Positions 28,501 through 37,516 of a DNA stretch of 64,000 nucleotides are shown in pieces. How positions within the stretch are numbered: the first letter of the stretch is position 1; every line of letters starts with the position of its first letter. The position numbers and the translations under genes were made by a program. Source of the stretch: Chlorobiota bacterium (GTDB lineage Bacteria > Bacteroidota > Chlorobiia > Chlorobiales > Chlorobiaceae); the NCBI GenBank assembly GCA_016868665.1, contig VGGK01000005.1, forward strand, positions 1-64,000. The letters run 5' to 3'. Below the pieces are notes generated by a model that did not search any database, was not told the origin of the DNA, and worked only from the letters and a program-made list of their open reading frames with translations.

Positions 28501-28951
28501 TCCGGAGTTTCAATCCGGTTTTTTTCGTCGAATTTTTATCGTTTATCAGCAGACTCGCATCGCCTTCGCTGATCCAGAGATTCTTGAGCTCATCGATCTT
28601 CAGACCGCCAGCCAGCGCTTTGGCAAGAAAAATACCGTTTATGCCCCCTGCAGAAGTACCGGAGATGATATCTATGATGAATTTTTTTTCAAGCGGCGCA
28701 TCGTTCTCCAGCTGCTCCTGCTCGTTGCGGCAACCCGCGAGGCGATAGGCGATTTTCCGATAAACTGCTTCCACGCGGTCAAGCTTTCGAAACGGCACGA
28801 GGGGACTGTTCTCTGTTCCTCTGGTTGCGGTCGCCCTGACCATACGCAGCAGTTCCTGCGCGATCCCGTTCATGTAGATGGCAAGCGAAACACCGCCGTA
28901 CATCACTACGGCAAAACGGATTTCCGATTTCGATGTATTTGAAACAGCCAT
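25550..28951 (-). CDS. Large patatin-related protein (lipase-like) with C-terminal membrane helices
   Basis: A 1133-residue protein. The N-terminal patatin-like domain begins RFAVVMYGGVSLAIYMNGIA and has the nucleophile motif SGTSAGGINGIFLAKAL (Ser about 97). The catalytic Asp motif is FGDGGYLDNKPF, giving the Ser-Asp dyad of patatin phospholipases. The middle and C-terminal part fits the long patatin-related group with DUF3376. Three hydrophobic helices lie near the end (YLFEVLLIVAGYLFV, LALMIAAITGALHVTLLWL, ATAVLLALLLSGIAALAAV), so it is probably a membrane-bound acyl hydrolase. Substrate unknown. It stands alone on the minus strand, and the 233-base upstream gap shows no gene. Start codon assigned at the first Met of the family's N-terminus. 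Confidence 0.85.
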   Translation of the reverse strand: MAVSNTSKSEIRFAVVMYGGVSLAIYMNGIAQELLRMVRATATRGTENSPLVPFRKLDRVEAVYRKIAYRLAGCRNEQEQLENDAPLEKKFIIDIISGTSAGGINGIFLAKALAGGLKIDELKNLWISEGDASLLINDKNSTKKTGLKLRKEPRSLFNSQRMYQKLLEAFEKMERTDNDDSNGKPYVDELDLFVTTTDILGLTLPLQLSDSTVYERKHQTVFRFSHSRSGSESWNDFVSENNPMLAFAARSTSSFPFAFEPVMLSDIDEVLRNKRYKEEFFSTGKRWIRFFKNYPEKPPTGTVGYRFRSFGDGGYLDNKPFSYAIESISARHSDYPVERKLLYIEPVPEHPESASEKEERPNAFENSIDALLKLPRYETIREDLEKILERNRLFERIERIIRNLDRDKNESRWIPPYKALYGEWMARKEKSAGGVFAEPEPIWAKPLLNDREWAMLDLADMTLRKGPGYVAYHRLEIEAVTDDFGRLLARVGGFDEHSDTVFVFRNLLNAWREMKFVEYRGSETSSDQPPETMNSFLHAFDLTFPLRRLNFLKRQIDRLYLLDDDAFQHEAADWPEQPAPRDGVWMESFREELLLIRKTVMRMQAMLMDVGRRLRSRFRADADFAPETPRGQPIHELVERLVHALSSSSEILAAGSGCESATCAVGPSEERENSFRHVIDYFLDKNRFRTSGTWTPGSFDSGGIARDQDSDELARNFLKRNQAVLRLLDEIGKAVETSLRVAIEKSDEACRDILCMDAAGRAGTSGRISARLILQAYYRNYSDYDMVLFPILYGTGAGEAGRVDVSRISPEDATFLVDERECRLRKLAGTALGSFGAFLEERWRRNDIMWGQLDGAERIISALVPDRAEAGRYIGEAQSAIVLDTISTMGRKEAKDLLVEAFMRPESGKPESDALTRFVRTLQKHAADSVPRQQKSSGISADLDERELRDHYQRIFSVNKGLNPESALKNAARATTVTGKILSGIAEQYNLAGKSYLSVLTRAGTFFWWLVEAAVPRTMTSLLFRHWIKLLYLFEVLLIVAGYLFVNESVQRLALMIAAITGALHVTLLWLQDLLLSKKRISRIMKSIATAVLLALLLSGIAALAAVTGMQEQWWSVFSDIHERFRDFSGWVK

Positions 28952-29184
28952 TTCAGACAGGGGTTTTCAGGTGATAAAGTCATGCAGAAAAACAGTGACG
29001 AAACAGCCGGTGACAGACCTTCCCGAAATGGAGAAGCATTGCAGGGTATCGCGCCATATACTGTCAAGTTACAAAGCTGCAGGTAAGTTCACAAAAAAGC
29101 CGGGATGCAACGTATCATTTGCACTTTTTCGGAGTTCAAGCCTTACAATGCAGGAAATAACAATCAGCGTGCAGAAGAACTCTG

Positions 29185-31848
29185 CTATCGGTGAATCACG
29201 CCTTTCCGGATCAGCAGCTTCACCGCCTCGACAGCGGGAATGACGGTGAACGAAGAAAAAAGAACGATCAGCCAGTCTTCATAAGTCAGAGAAAACGCGC
29301 TGAACGCCTCTCGCATGAACGGTGCAGTAATGACGAAAGCAAGCAGAGCCATCTCCCATGCGACAGCGGCATTCAGCCACCGGTTGGCCAGCGGTCTGTC
29401 AAAAAGCATCTTCGATTCGGAACGAAAACAGTATGCCTTGAAAAACTGTATCAGCACCAGAGAGACGAAGGTCATGGTCATCGATTCCTGAAGCGAGCGG
29501 CCTGAATGAATCGCCCACTGGAAAAGCGACAGATTTACCAGGGTGGACCAGATACCGCCGGTGAGCATGAGCGCAAGCATCGGTCGAGTGAAAATGCTAT
29601 GCCGGGGATCGTTCGGACGACGCTGCATTATCCCTTTCCCGGGAGGATCGACGGCAAGAGCAAGCGCAGGAAGCCCGTCGGTGGCAAGATTTACGTAAAG
29701 GATCTGTACGGCAGTGAGCGGAAGAGGAAGACCGAAAACAGAGGCTCCTGCCATGAGACCGAGTTCGCCGATATTTGAAGAAAGCAGATAGGTGAGATAT
29801 TTCCTGATGTTGTCGTAAATACCCCGTCCCTCCTCTACGGCAGCGATGATAGAAGCGAAATTGTCGTCGGTGAGCATCATGGCTGAAGCCTCTTTCGAAA
29901 CGTCTGTACCTGTAATGCCCATCGATATGCCGATATCGGCTTTTTTCAGCGCAGGAGCGTCGTTCACGCCATCTCCCGTCATCGCTACGATTTCGCCGTT
30001 CTTCTGAAGGGCATCGACGATACGAAGCTTCTGCTCGGGGGCGACTCTGGCGAAAACAGTGATATCGCCAACAGAACGGAGCAGGGCGTCATCGTCCATA
30101 TCCCGCAGCTCGGCTCCTGTCGCCACCCTCCCGTCGCGAAAGATGCCGATTTCGCGAGCAATGGCCTCGGCGGTAACAGGATGATCGCCGGTGATCATGA
30201 CCGGACGGATACCCGCCTCCACACATCTTCGCACAGCTTCCGAGGCTTCCGGCCTCGGAGGATCGATGATTCCCGCAATGCCGAGAAATGTCATACCTTC
30301 AGATGCACTGTCGAGCGTCGCTGCCGGTTTTTCGGCAATGGCGAGCACCCGCAACGCCTTGCGGCCCATGGCTTCGGCTTCTCCAAGCAGCCGGTTTTTC
30401 ATGGCTTCGTCGAGGGGATCGATGCCATTATCGGACAATATACCTGTACAGCCCGAAAGCACCGATTCCGGAGCGCCCTTGATAAAGGCCACAGCGACTC
30501 CTCCATCATCATGCAAGGTAATCATGCGCCTTGCTTCCGATGAGAATGGCAATTCGCCTATGCGGGGAAAACGGCCTTCAAGCTTCCGAACATCGATTCC
30601 TGCTTTTAAAGCCGTCACCAGCAGCGCTCCTTCCGTTGGATCGCCTTTGATCTCCCATTCGCCATCTTCATTCCGGAACAGTTTAGCGTCGCAGCAGAGC
30701 GCACCTGCTTCAAGAAGACGCTGAAGGGTATCCGGCAGAGGAAGGCCGCCTTCTACGGTGAATTCGCCCTGCGGGATATAGCCCGATCCGCTCACATCTA
30801 TATGGACTCCGGCAGCATAGATCTCCCTTACGGTCATTTCGTCGCGCGTGAGCGTACCGGTTTTGTCGGAACAGATCACCGTGGTGCTGCCGAGAGTCTC
30901 TACAACCGGCAGCCTGCGCATAAGGGCATTGCGCCTGACCATTCGCTGAACACCAAGCGCAAGCGAGATGGTCACTACCGCCGGAAGCGCTTCAGGTACC
31001 ACGGCCACCGCAAGCGCTATGCCGAAAATCAGCATATCGATAAACGGCTGTCCACGCACAAGGCCCAGCGCAACGATCGCGAGCACAATGATCAGGGCGG
31101 CACGAGCAAGCGTTGCTCCAATCTTGTCGAGGTTCTTCTGAAGAGGGGTCTTCTCGGTCTCCACCTGCTGGAGCATCGCCGCGATTTTTCCGAACTCGGT
31201 CTGCATGCCGGTAGCCACCACAACCGCCGATCCCCTGCCGTAACTGACCGAAGTACAGGCAAAAACCATGTTTTTCCGGTCGCCGGGGCCTGCCGCTGCG
31301 GGAAGAACGGGAAAAACGCTTTTTTCGGAAGGCAGCGACTCCCCGGTCAGGGATGCCTCCTCTGCCAGAAGATTAGCCGCTGCAACAAGACGGGCATCAG
31401 CGGCAATGCGGTCTCCGGCGGCAAGCAGCAGGAGATCGCCGGGCACGACATCCGATACCGCGACAAGCCGTTCGATGCCGTCGCGCAACACCCGGGCCTG
31501 GGGAGCTGTCAGACCTCGAAGCGCATCGATGGCTTTCTCGGCCCGAAATTCCTGGATAAAACCAAGCAGCACGGCAAAAAGCACGATCACCGTTATTGCA
31601 AGCGATTCAATCCCGTGGCCGAGAAATGCCGAAAACGCCGCGGCAAACAGCAGCGTAAGAACCAGCACGTTTTTGAACTGTGAGGCAAGCAGCTTCGGCG
31701 GACTCACAGCTTTTTTCGACGATAGCGTGTTCGGGCCGCAGTCGGCAAGCCGGCGAGTTGCCTGGGCACTGCTCAGGCCTGAAGCTGTAACGGCAAGTTT
31801 TTCAAGCACAGCCTCCGGTGAAAGCGTATGCCACTCGGAAATCGCCAT
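29185..31848 (-). CDS. P-type cation ATPase, P2A (Ca2+-like)
   Basis: An 887-residue ATP-driven cation pump. It contains the N-terminal cation-ATPase domain (EWHTLSPEAVLEKL), the A-domain TGES (EEASLTGESLPSEK) and the phosphorylation motif CSDKTGTLTRDEMT. KGAPE and MTGDGVNDAPALKKADIG complete the catalytic set. Helix M4 reads PEALPAV, M5 YLLSSNIGELG and M6 NLATDGLPALAL; these keep the Glu, Asn/Glu and Asn/Asp ligands of Ca2+ site II. Ca2+ (or Mn2+) efflux is the best guess. A strong ribosome site (AGGAGG, 6 bases) precedes the ATG. It is 60 bases downstream of the FAD/Fe-S gene and may be co-transcribed. Confidence 0.9.
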   Translation of the reverse strand: MAISEWHTLSPEAVLEKLAVTASGLSSAQATRRLADCGPNTLSSKKAVSPPKLLASQFKNVLVLTLLFAAAFSAFLGHGIESLAITVIVLFAVLLGFIQEFRAEKAIDALRGLTAPQARVLRDGIERLVAVSDVVPGDLLLLAAGDRIAADARLVAAANLLAEEASLTGESLPSEKSVFPVLPAAAGPGDRKNMVFACTSVSYGRGSAVVVATGMQTEFGKIAAMLQQVETEKTPLQKNLDKIGATLARAALIIVLAIVALGLVRGQPFIDMLIFGIALAVAVVPEALPAVVTISLALGVQRMVRRNALMRRLPVVETLGSTTVICSDKTGTLTRDEMTVREIYAAGVHIDVSGSGYIPQGEFTVEGGLPLPDTLQRLLEAGALCCDAKLFRNEDGEWEIKGDPTEGALLVTALKAGIDVRKLEGRFPRIGELPFSSEARRMITLHDDGGVAVAFIKGAPESVLSGCTGILSDNGIDPLDEAMKNRLLGEAEAMGRKALRVLAIAEKPAATLDSASEGMTFLGIAGIIDPPRPEASEAVRRCVEAGIRPVMITGDHPVTAEAIAREIGIFRDGRVATGAELRDMDDDALLRSVGDITVFARVAPEQKLRIVDALQKNGEIVAMTGDGVNDAPALKKADIGISMGITGTDVSKEASAMMLTDDNFASIIAAVEEGRGIYDNIRKYLTYLLSSNIGELGLMAGASVFGLPLPLTAVQILYVNLATDGLPALALAVDPPGKGIMQRRPNDPRHSIFTRPMLALMLTGGIWSTLVNLSLFQWAIHSGRSLQESMTMTFVSLVLIQFFKAYCFRSESKMLFDRPLANRWLNAAVAWEMALLAFVITAPFMREAFSAFSLTYEDWLIVLFSSFTVIPAVEAVKLLIRKGVIHR

Positions 31849-31908
31849 GGCAAACCTCCTGTCATTTCACAAAAGATCGGGACAGCAGATACACAGCCGG
31901 AACAACGA

Positions 31909-34900
31909 TCAGAAACTCACCGCCGATGCCCGGTTCGCCTGTGCGAGAAGTATTTCCGTCCAGCCGGCCCCGGAATGCTTCTCGGCAAGCGCCACAACAA
32001 GATGTTTCGGCTCGATGCCGAGATCCATATTCCTGCCGAGCCCCTGAACGCATGAAGGACAGTTCGTCAGTATAACCTGATGCGGTGTTCCGTTCATCGC
32101 ATCTCGAATGGCATCGCGCTTGCGATGGAGCATAGAGTCGGTAATGTCCGGACGAGACAGCGCAAGGGTGCCCGCTTCCGAACAGCAGTGCGGTACGGCT
32201 TCAACGGATCCGAACCCGCCGAACTTTCGTAGCGTTTCGACAGCCTTGCCGCCCAGTGAATCGTGGCATGGCGCATGATAGAGGTATTTGCCGTCTCCGC
32301 CCAGCCTGAGGCCTTTTTCAAGGGCGTATGCCGCGGCATCCATGATACGTCCGCCGAACAATTTGCCGGTTTCGATGGAATCGAGCCCCTCGAGACAGGT
32401 GCCGCATGTCACCACGCAGGCATCGAAATCGAGATAGGAGAACATCTCCCGGATCTGGCTGAAAAGCACGGTATTGCGAAGTACGATGCTTGAATACTGC
32501 TCGCTCTTGGCGTTCACGTGCGCAGGAAAGCCGCAGCAGAGGAACGGCGGAGGCAGAACCACTCTGGTGCCTGTTTCAAGCAGAACGTGCAATGCCGCCA
32601 TGGAAATTGCGGAGTTCAGACGTTCGGAGCCGCAGCCGGGAAAATAAAAGACCGTACTTCCGATCTCTCCCGAAGGATCGAACACCAGCACCTGATCCTG
32701 GCCGCACTCCGGCAGCACATCGCTCAGGATTTGACCAGGTACCGGAGGAACTGCCGAACGCAGAAGCCTGAACGGATAAAACGAGGGAGGATCGTCTTCG
32801 GGCAGCATCGGTGCCGCAATGCGGCTGCCAGCCCGCTGCGCTGCCCCCCCGAAACGTAGCACGGCGTTACGGAACACCTTGTTGAAGAAGGGCGAACGGC
32901 TGTCGAGATAATGCAGGGTCATTTCCGTAATCGGCGTGGAGTGCTTGAACCCTCTTCCGGCAAGCAGCTCACGTTCAAGTACGGAAACCTCGCCGGTATC
33001 GATATCCACCGGACAGGGTTTCAGGCACTTGTGGCATATAGTGCAATGATCGGCAACCTCGTCAAGCCACTGAAGGAGCTCGAAATCGGTCGAGCGCTCG
33101 CGCTGGGCATCGAACAGCAGCGCCTCGATGAGCGAACCGATGGCAAGGTTCTTGTTTCGGGGATGATAAAACATCCCCCGTGCCGGATAGTAGACGCAGC
33201 AATCGGTTTTGCACTTGCCGCAGCGGATGCAGGTATCGACCTTTTTCGAGAGCTCTTCGATCTTGGCCCGCTTCAGAATGTGCGCTTCAAGTTCGAGCAG
33301 ATTGAACGAAGGAGTGAAAATATGACCAAGCACCTCAATATCCTCAAGCTTGCCGGGATTCATGAGGCCCTGGGGATCGACTCTCTTCCGGTAACGGGCA
33401 AGTTCTTCCACAATCGATGCATCGAGATACTTCAGTTTGGTAACGCCGATGCCGTGTTCCCCGGAAACCACACCGCCAAGCGAAACGACCTTCTCCATCA
33501 CCTGATCGACGACCTTGTCGGCGCGTTCGAGCATGGTACGGTCGTTCGAAAGCACGGGAATGTTCACATGAACGTTGCCGTCGCCAGCATGCATGTGGGT
33601 AGCGATAGCTATGCGGCTGTTGCGGACATACTGGTTGGCCTGCTCGACGGACCCGATGATTTTCGGGTAACCCTGCAGCAGTTCGGCAAGTTCCCCGGCA
33701 AGCTCGTGCAGCAGCTCCAGTGAACGAAGCCGTTCATCCGGGGCCTCGAGCACCTTCTGACGAAACCCCCTGCAGAGATCGAGACCCGCAGGTACCTTTG
33801 AAGCGAATTGCCCACCGTCTTCGTTGACTTTCGCGGTGGCAAGTATCTCTTCTGCCCGCTCGATGAACCGGAGCTGTGAGTATCGCTCCTCAGTGGTATT
33901 GAGATGATCGATAAAACGTGCAAACTCGGCAAGCGCCTCAAGCGGAATAACGATATCTTCGTTAAGTTTGAAAGCATTTGTCCTGCGCGCAATTGCGCTC
34001 AGCTTCTTGCGGTCCGCCCAGAATCTTACCGATTCGGCGTTGTCGCGGGCTACGAACATCAGGGTATTCGGGTACCGTTCGAGCAGTTTTTCAACACGCT
34101 CGACACCCCGCATCACATCTCCGGAAGACCGCGCGGCAATATCGATAAGCAGCACGGCTTTTGGCGTCTGCGGACGCGGTGCTTTCACTTTGTAATCGAT
34201 TGCCCTGACATACTCGTCGTCGAAATGTTCGAGCGCAAGCAGAGCCTCCTCGTCGTTGAACGGAAGAGGAAATATCTTCGAAAGCTCCACGATCACCCGA
34301 CTGGCCTCGTCCATGTCCTGGCCGAAAAATTCCAGACAGATGGTTTTCTTTTCGGGATACTGCGGATAAAGCACGAAAACCGCAGAAGTGATCACGCCGT
34401 CCGTACCCTCTTTCTGCAGTCCCGGCACTCCGCCGAGCGCCTTGTTGGTAATATCCTTCCAAAGCCCCTTCTTGCGGATATCTGTTCCGCGGAGTTCGAT
34501 ACGGTCGATGCGTCTGCCCGATTCGTCGGTCACCTCATAGGCTACGGTATCCTCATGAAGAATCTTGCGCAGCTGGTGATCGGTGCGCCTGACGGTCCAC
34601 CGTTCGCCCGAAGGCATGGCCATGCGCCATTCCACGAGATTATCTATGCAGGTTCCCCACCGGACAGCCATTTTACCTCCGGCGTTTTCGGCTATATTTC
34701 CGCCTATGGTGCACGACCATTCGCTCGTCGGATCGGTTGCGAAAACAAGACCCTGCTCTTCGGCTTCATGCATGGCTTTCTCCGTCACTACGCCGGCCTC
34801 CACCTCGATAACCGGCGACTGGCGATGCGTGCCGTCGGCAAGGGAAAAATCGCGCATGGAAATCCCCCTGATGCGATTGAGCTTCTCCATGTTGATGATC

Positions 34901-35565
34901 ACACAGCGCGAACGAAGCGGCACCGCTCCCCCGGTCAGACCGGTCCCGGCTCCGCGGGGAATGATCTTGAGACCAAGGCTTGCAATTGCCGTCACAAGCG
35001 GAGCAACCTGGTGCTCCTCGGAAGGGGTGACGACAGCGACCGGCAGGTGAAGCCTCCAGTCGGTCGCATCGGTGGCATGTGCAGCCAGAGAAAATGGATC
35101 GAACAGAACGTTTTTCAGGCCGACCACTCCGCCAAGCTCGCGCTTTAGTTTGCGGCGTAATTCCGGCATATTCTCTACCGCAGAGCGGAACCGGTCGAGC
35201 TGTTCGCGCACAGCGGCGACAATGGTGATCACCCTTGTTTCGCCATTGGCCGAATCGGCTATGATATCGAGTTCTTTGGCTGCGCGCTCGAACAGGCGCT
35301 GCCGCCTCTGAAAGGAATCCACCAGTTCCTGAAAGAGATAGGGGTTTCGGCGATGAATGAGAATCTCGCCGAGAATGCTCATAAGCAGCCTTGCCGAACG
35401 TCCTGTCACGCGATGTTCGCGAAGTTCGTCGAGCATTTTTACAATAGCAGGCCCCAGAAGCGACGCAATTGCCTGCCGGTCGTCGGCTGAAGTATAATTG
35501 AACGGTATTTCCCTGGGAACGGTATGCGAAACCTTCGCCGTTTCAGGTGCTGTGGTAAACATCAT
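31909..35565 (-). CDS. DUF3683 / FAD-linked oxidase / Fe-S (CCG) fusion oxidoreductase
   Basis: A 1218-residue fusion. The N-terminal about 180 residues resemble DUF3683 (REIPFNYTSADDRQAIASLL). A GlcD/D-lactate-dehydrogenase-type FAD domain follows: PRGAGTGLTGGAVPLRSRCV, EWSCTIGGNIAENAGG, ATHMHAGDGNVHVNIPVL, SGEHGIGVTKLKYL. Next comes a ferredoxin-like region with CIRCGKCKTDCC and CTICHKCLKPCPV (two 4Fe-4S motifs), then CCG-type repeats of the GlcF/HdrB kind (CCGFPAHVN, TCGTCLEGLD, APCHDSLGG, NCPSCVQG). It probably oxidises a 2-hydroxy acid and passes electrons to the quinone or an Fe-S carrier; substrate not inferable. Cytoplasmic, with no export signal. The 272-base gap downstream of the 35838-37085 gene's start region shows no gene. 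Confidence 0.85.
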   Translation of the reverse strand: MMFTTAPETAKVSHTVPREIPFNYTSADDRQAIASLLGPAIVKMLDELREHRVTGRSARLLMSILGEILIHRRNPYLFQELVDSFQRRQRLFERAAKELDIIADSANGETRVITIVAAVREQLDRFRSAVENMPELRRKLKRELGGVVGLKNVLFDPFSLAAHATDATDWRLHLPVAVVTPSEEHQVAPLVTAIASLGLKIIPRGAGTGLTGGAVPLRSRCVIINMEKLNRIRGISMRDFSLADGTHRQSPVIEVEAGVVTEKAMHEAEEQGLVFATDPTSEWSCTIGGNIAENAGGKMAVRWGTCIDNLVEWRMAMPSGERWTVRRTDHQLRKILHEDTVAYEVTDESGRRIDRIELRGTDIRKKGLWKDITNKALGGVPGLQKEGTDGVITSAVFVLYPQYPEKKTICLEFFGQDMDEASRVIVELSKIFPLPFNDEEALLALEHFDDEYVRAIDYKVKAPRPQTPKAVLLIDIAARSSGDVMRGVERVEKLLERYPNTLMFVARDNAESVRFWADRKKLSAIARRTNAFKLNEDIVIPLEALAEFARFIDHLNTTEERYSQLRFIERAEEILATAKVNEDGGQFASKVPAGLDLCRGFRQKVLEAPDERLRSLELLHELAGELAELLQGYPKIIGSVEQANQYVRNSRIAIATHMHAGDGNVHVNIPVLSNDRTMLERADKVVDQVMEKVVSLGGVVSGEHGIGVTKLKYLDASIVEELARYRKRVDPQGLMNPGKLEDIEVLGHIFTPSFNLLELEAHILKRAKIEELSKKVDTCIRCGKCKTDCCVYYPARGMFYHPRNKNLAIGSLIEALLFDAQRERSTDFELLQWLDEVADHCTICHKCLKPCPVDIDTGEVSVLERELLAGRGFKHSTPITEMTLHYLDSRSPFFNKVFRNAVLRFGGAAQRAGSRIAAPMLPEDDPPSFYPFRLLRSAVPPVPGQILSDVLPECGQDQVLVFDPSGEIGSTVFYFPGCGSERLNSAISMAALHVLLETGTRVVLPPPFLCCGFPAHVNAKSEQYSSIVLRNTVLFSQIREMFSYLDFDACVVTCGTCLEGLDSIETGKLFGGRIMDAAAYALEKGLRLGGDGKYLYHAPCHDSLGGKAVETLRKFGGFGSVEAVPHCCSEAGTLALSRPDITDSMLHRKRDAIRDAMNGTPHQVILTNCPSCVQGLGRNMDLGIEPKHLVVALAEKHSGAGWTEILLAQANRASAVSF

Positions 35566-35837
35566 TGCAATAAACCCTTTTCAAACTTGATCACACTCCT
35601 GAATTGCCACCCCGAAAAGCGGCACTGATGAGTGGAAAGTACAAATATTTTCAATTCCATTTTTATAAAGCCGTTACATACGCACACAGGAAAACGCCAT
35701 CCCCTCGTGTTAAAGGGATAAACCATTTGCGCAGGTTTACAATTCCTCGCAGAAAAGGGAACACACCCGAACGGAAATACGTCCGGGTGGTTAAAAACGC
35801 AGGCTTTGCAGACAGCAGAACAGGATGCAATGATCAG

Positions 35838-37085
35838 TTACGATATGTTTCCTGCATAATCGACATACTCACCGTCATCGAATGCCGCCAGATCGACAGT
35901 GCCATGCTGCGGAGCTGGCTTGTTCAGCCACTGCATGAACGAACTCTCCTTCCAGTCGCTGAACGAGCCCTTGAACGGTTCCGTGTTGTTGTATATCCGG
36001 ATGAACCGCCTGAACAGTTCAGTTGTAAAGACCATTTCAGCCCCCTGTGGAGGATAAACCTCGATATCGGGACAGAGGCTGCAGCTGAAATGCATATCAG
36101 CTGTTTCGCATATCAGGCTTTTCTCTGTCAGATAACCGCAATGGCTGCCCTTATCGACTCTGGTGACAGCAGCCCAGCTCCCTGAAGAAGAGAGCTGAGT
36201 GAACTGAGTCTCATCTTTCGGATCGGATGACCATGATTTCGGGCTGGAGCTTCTGAGCGTAGCGCAGTCACAATTTCCGATAACCATAAGTGACGGCATC
36301 TGCATAGCGGCAAGGGTCTCGCGATATGGCTTCATGCCCGGTGCAAGACACGGGACGTTCATATCGACCGGCGAGAGCTGGATCAGACCTACCGGTTTTG
36401 CCCGATGCTCCTCACGCCACTGAGACATTGGACACGAAAACAACGGAAGGAACTCGCGATCATACAGAACGGGGTCGAATGGGCGCGAGGTTCTTTTGCC
36501 GATAGCCTGCAGGTTATCGAAACCCACCGCAGCAACCTGTGCATGGGCGCCACCGACGGAGTGTCCGGCAAAAATCACATTATTGCTTTTCATGAACCTG
36601 GTTTTGCCGGCAAGTTCTTTTTCAAAGAAGGAGCGGTTCCTGTTCTGTTCGTCGATTTTATAGAATTCGTCCGTAGCGCCGTATTTGATCAGATAGGAAG
36701 CCGCAGCATAAGCATCCTGACCGACGCGAGGATTGCCGCCGAAATCCACCCAGGGCATTGCGACGGATTGCATGTGAGAAGCCGTCACAAAAGCCATTGC
36801 CCAGTTTTTTTCTACAATCGCAGCGCTGTAGTTATAGTATGCCGATGGATTGATACCGAAAAGAGGATTGTCATCAAGGAAAGCTCCGACAATCTTTTTC
36901 GGGTAGAACAGCAGATCGTTGCCGATGAGGAAACCGTGGCTGAACATTACAAGACCGTTGGCATCGAGGTTCTTCGGGTAAAACACCTCGATAACGACTT
37001 CGATAAACTGCGGAATCCTCCAGTCGTACTGAATCCACGTATGAATACGGTCGAAACAGTAGTTGTTGATGCAGACAGGTTTCAT
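35838..37085 (-). CDS. Alpha/beta hydrolase, unknown substrate, beside Nif11 peptide gene
   Basis: A 415-residue protein with an alpha/beta-hydrolase core. An oxyanion-type strand VMFSHGFLIGNDLLFYPK is followed by the nucleophile elbow NVIFAGHSVGGAHAQVAAVG (GHSVGG). The C-terminal His may be in DKGSHCGYLT. It is Cys-rich in the second half (PSLMVIGNCDCATL, FSCSLCPDIEV). No signal peptide is evident, and I do not recognise the substrate. It is the last gene of the same-strand run, 57 bases after the Nif11-type peptide gene. It may act on the peptide product (e.g. as peptidase or ester hydrolase), but that is inference from position only. No strong Shine-Dalgarno at the ATG. Confidence 0.6.
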   Translation of the reverse strand: MKPVCINNYCFDRIHTWIQYDWRIPQFIEVVIEVFYPKNLDANGLVMFSHGFLIGNDLLFYPKKIVGAFLDDNPLFGINPSAYYNYSAAIVEKNWAMAFVTASHMQSVAMPWVDFGGNPRVGQDAYAAASYLIKYGATDEFYKIDEQNRNRSFFEKELAGKTRFMKSNNVIFAGHSVGGAHAQVAAVGFDNLQAIGKRTSRPFDPVLYDREFLPLFSCPMSQWREEHRAKPVGLIQLSPVDMNVPCLAPGMKPYRETLAAMQMPSLMVIGNCDCATLRSSSPKSWSSDPKDETQFTQLSSSGSWAAVTRVDKGSHCGYLTEKSLICETADMHFSCSLCPDIEVYPPQGAEMVFTTELFRRFIRIYNNTEPFKGSFSDWKESSFMQWLNKPAPQHGTVDLAAFDDGEYVDYAGNIS

Positions 37086-37142
37086 GGCATGGGAATTGAA
37101 GCTTGAGAAAAAACGGAAATGAGATCGTCCTGAAAAACACGA

Positions 37143-37406
37143 TCAATGCCAGAGCCCGCCTCCGCATCGGCGCCCGCGGAACACTGTTTTATCGTCTTCG
37201 ACATCGCAGAACCATCCCGCAACATGGCCGAGAGCTCCGGGAGCAAGCGAGGATTTGGCCTCTTCGAGTTCCTGCTCGGTAAACGAATAACCTGCCGAAG
37301 CGATAAGTTCGCGACGCTTTTCGGAAAGCTGGCGGACAAGTGAGCTGCGAAACGCTTCCTCTTCGGCAAGTCTTGTAAGAAACTGCTTTGCGGATTCGAT
37401 GGACAT
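37143..37406 (-). CDS. Nif11-type RiPP precursor peptide
   Basis: An 87-residue peptide starting at ATG 37404-37406 (MSIESAKQFLTRLAEEEAFR), with AAGGAG eight bases upstream; a longer reading lacks this site. Residues 1-50 match the Nif11 leader domain (SAKQFLTRLAEEEAFR, LIASAGYSFTEQELEEA). Such leaders precede ribosomally made, modified peptides. A cleavage-like LGHVAG (59-64) is followed by a 23-residue putative core with two Cys (WFCDVEDD, GRRCGGGLWH). It lies between an SDR gene (110 bases upstream) and an alpha/beta hydrolase (57 bases downstream). No modification enzyme of a known RiPP class and no C39 exporter is adjacent. The leader assignment is fairly strong; the claim that it matures to a natural product is inference. 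Confidence 0.75.
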   Translation of the reverse strand: MSIESAKQFLTRLAEEEAFRSSLVRQLSEKRRELIASAGYSFTEQELEEAKSSLAPGALGHVAGWFCDVEDDKTVFRGRRCGGGLWH

Positions 37407-37516
37407 GGCATGTGCTCCTTCGGATATAAAAAGGTTGGTGATGAACAATGGTAATCAAAAACCGGTCGTTAACTGCAATATCAGCAAAACAAAGGGTTAA
37501 TCACAAGGTTGTCTGT

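Noticed and set aside
32911-35148. Two long plus-strand frames opposite the FAD/Fe-S gene
   Set aside because: Both are antisense to well-conserved motifs of the oxidoreductase and have no family signature.
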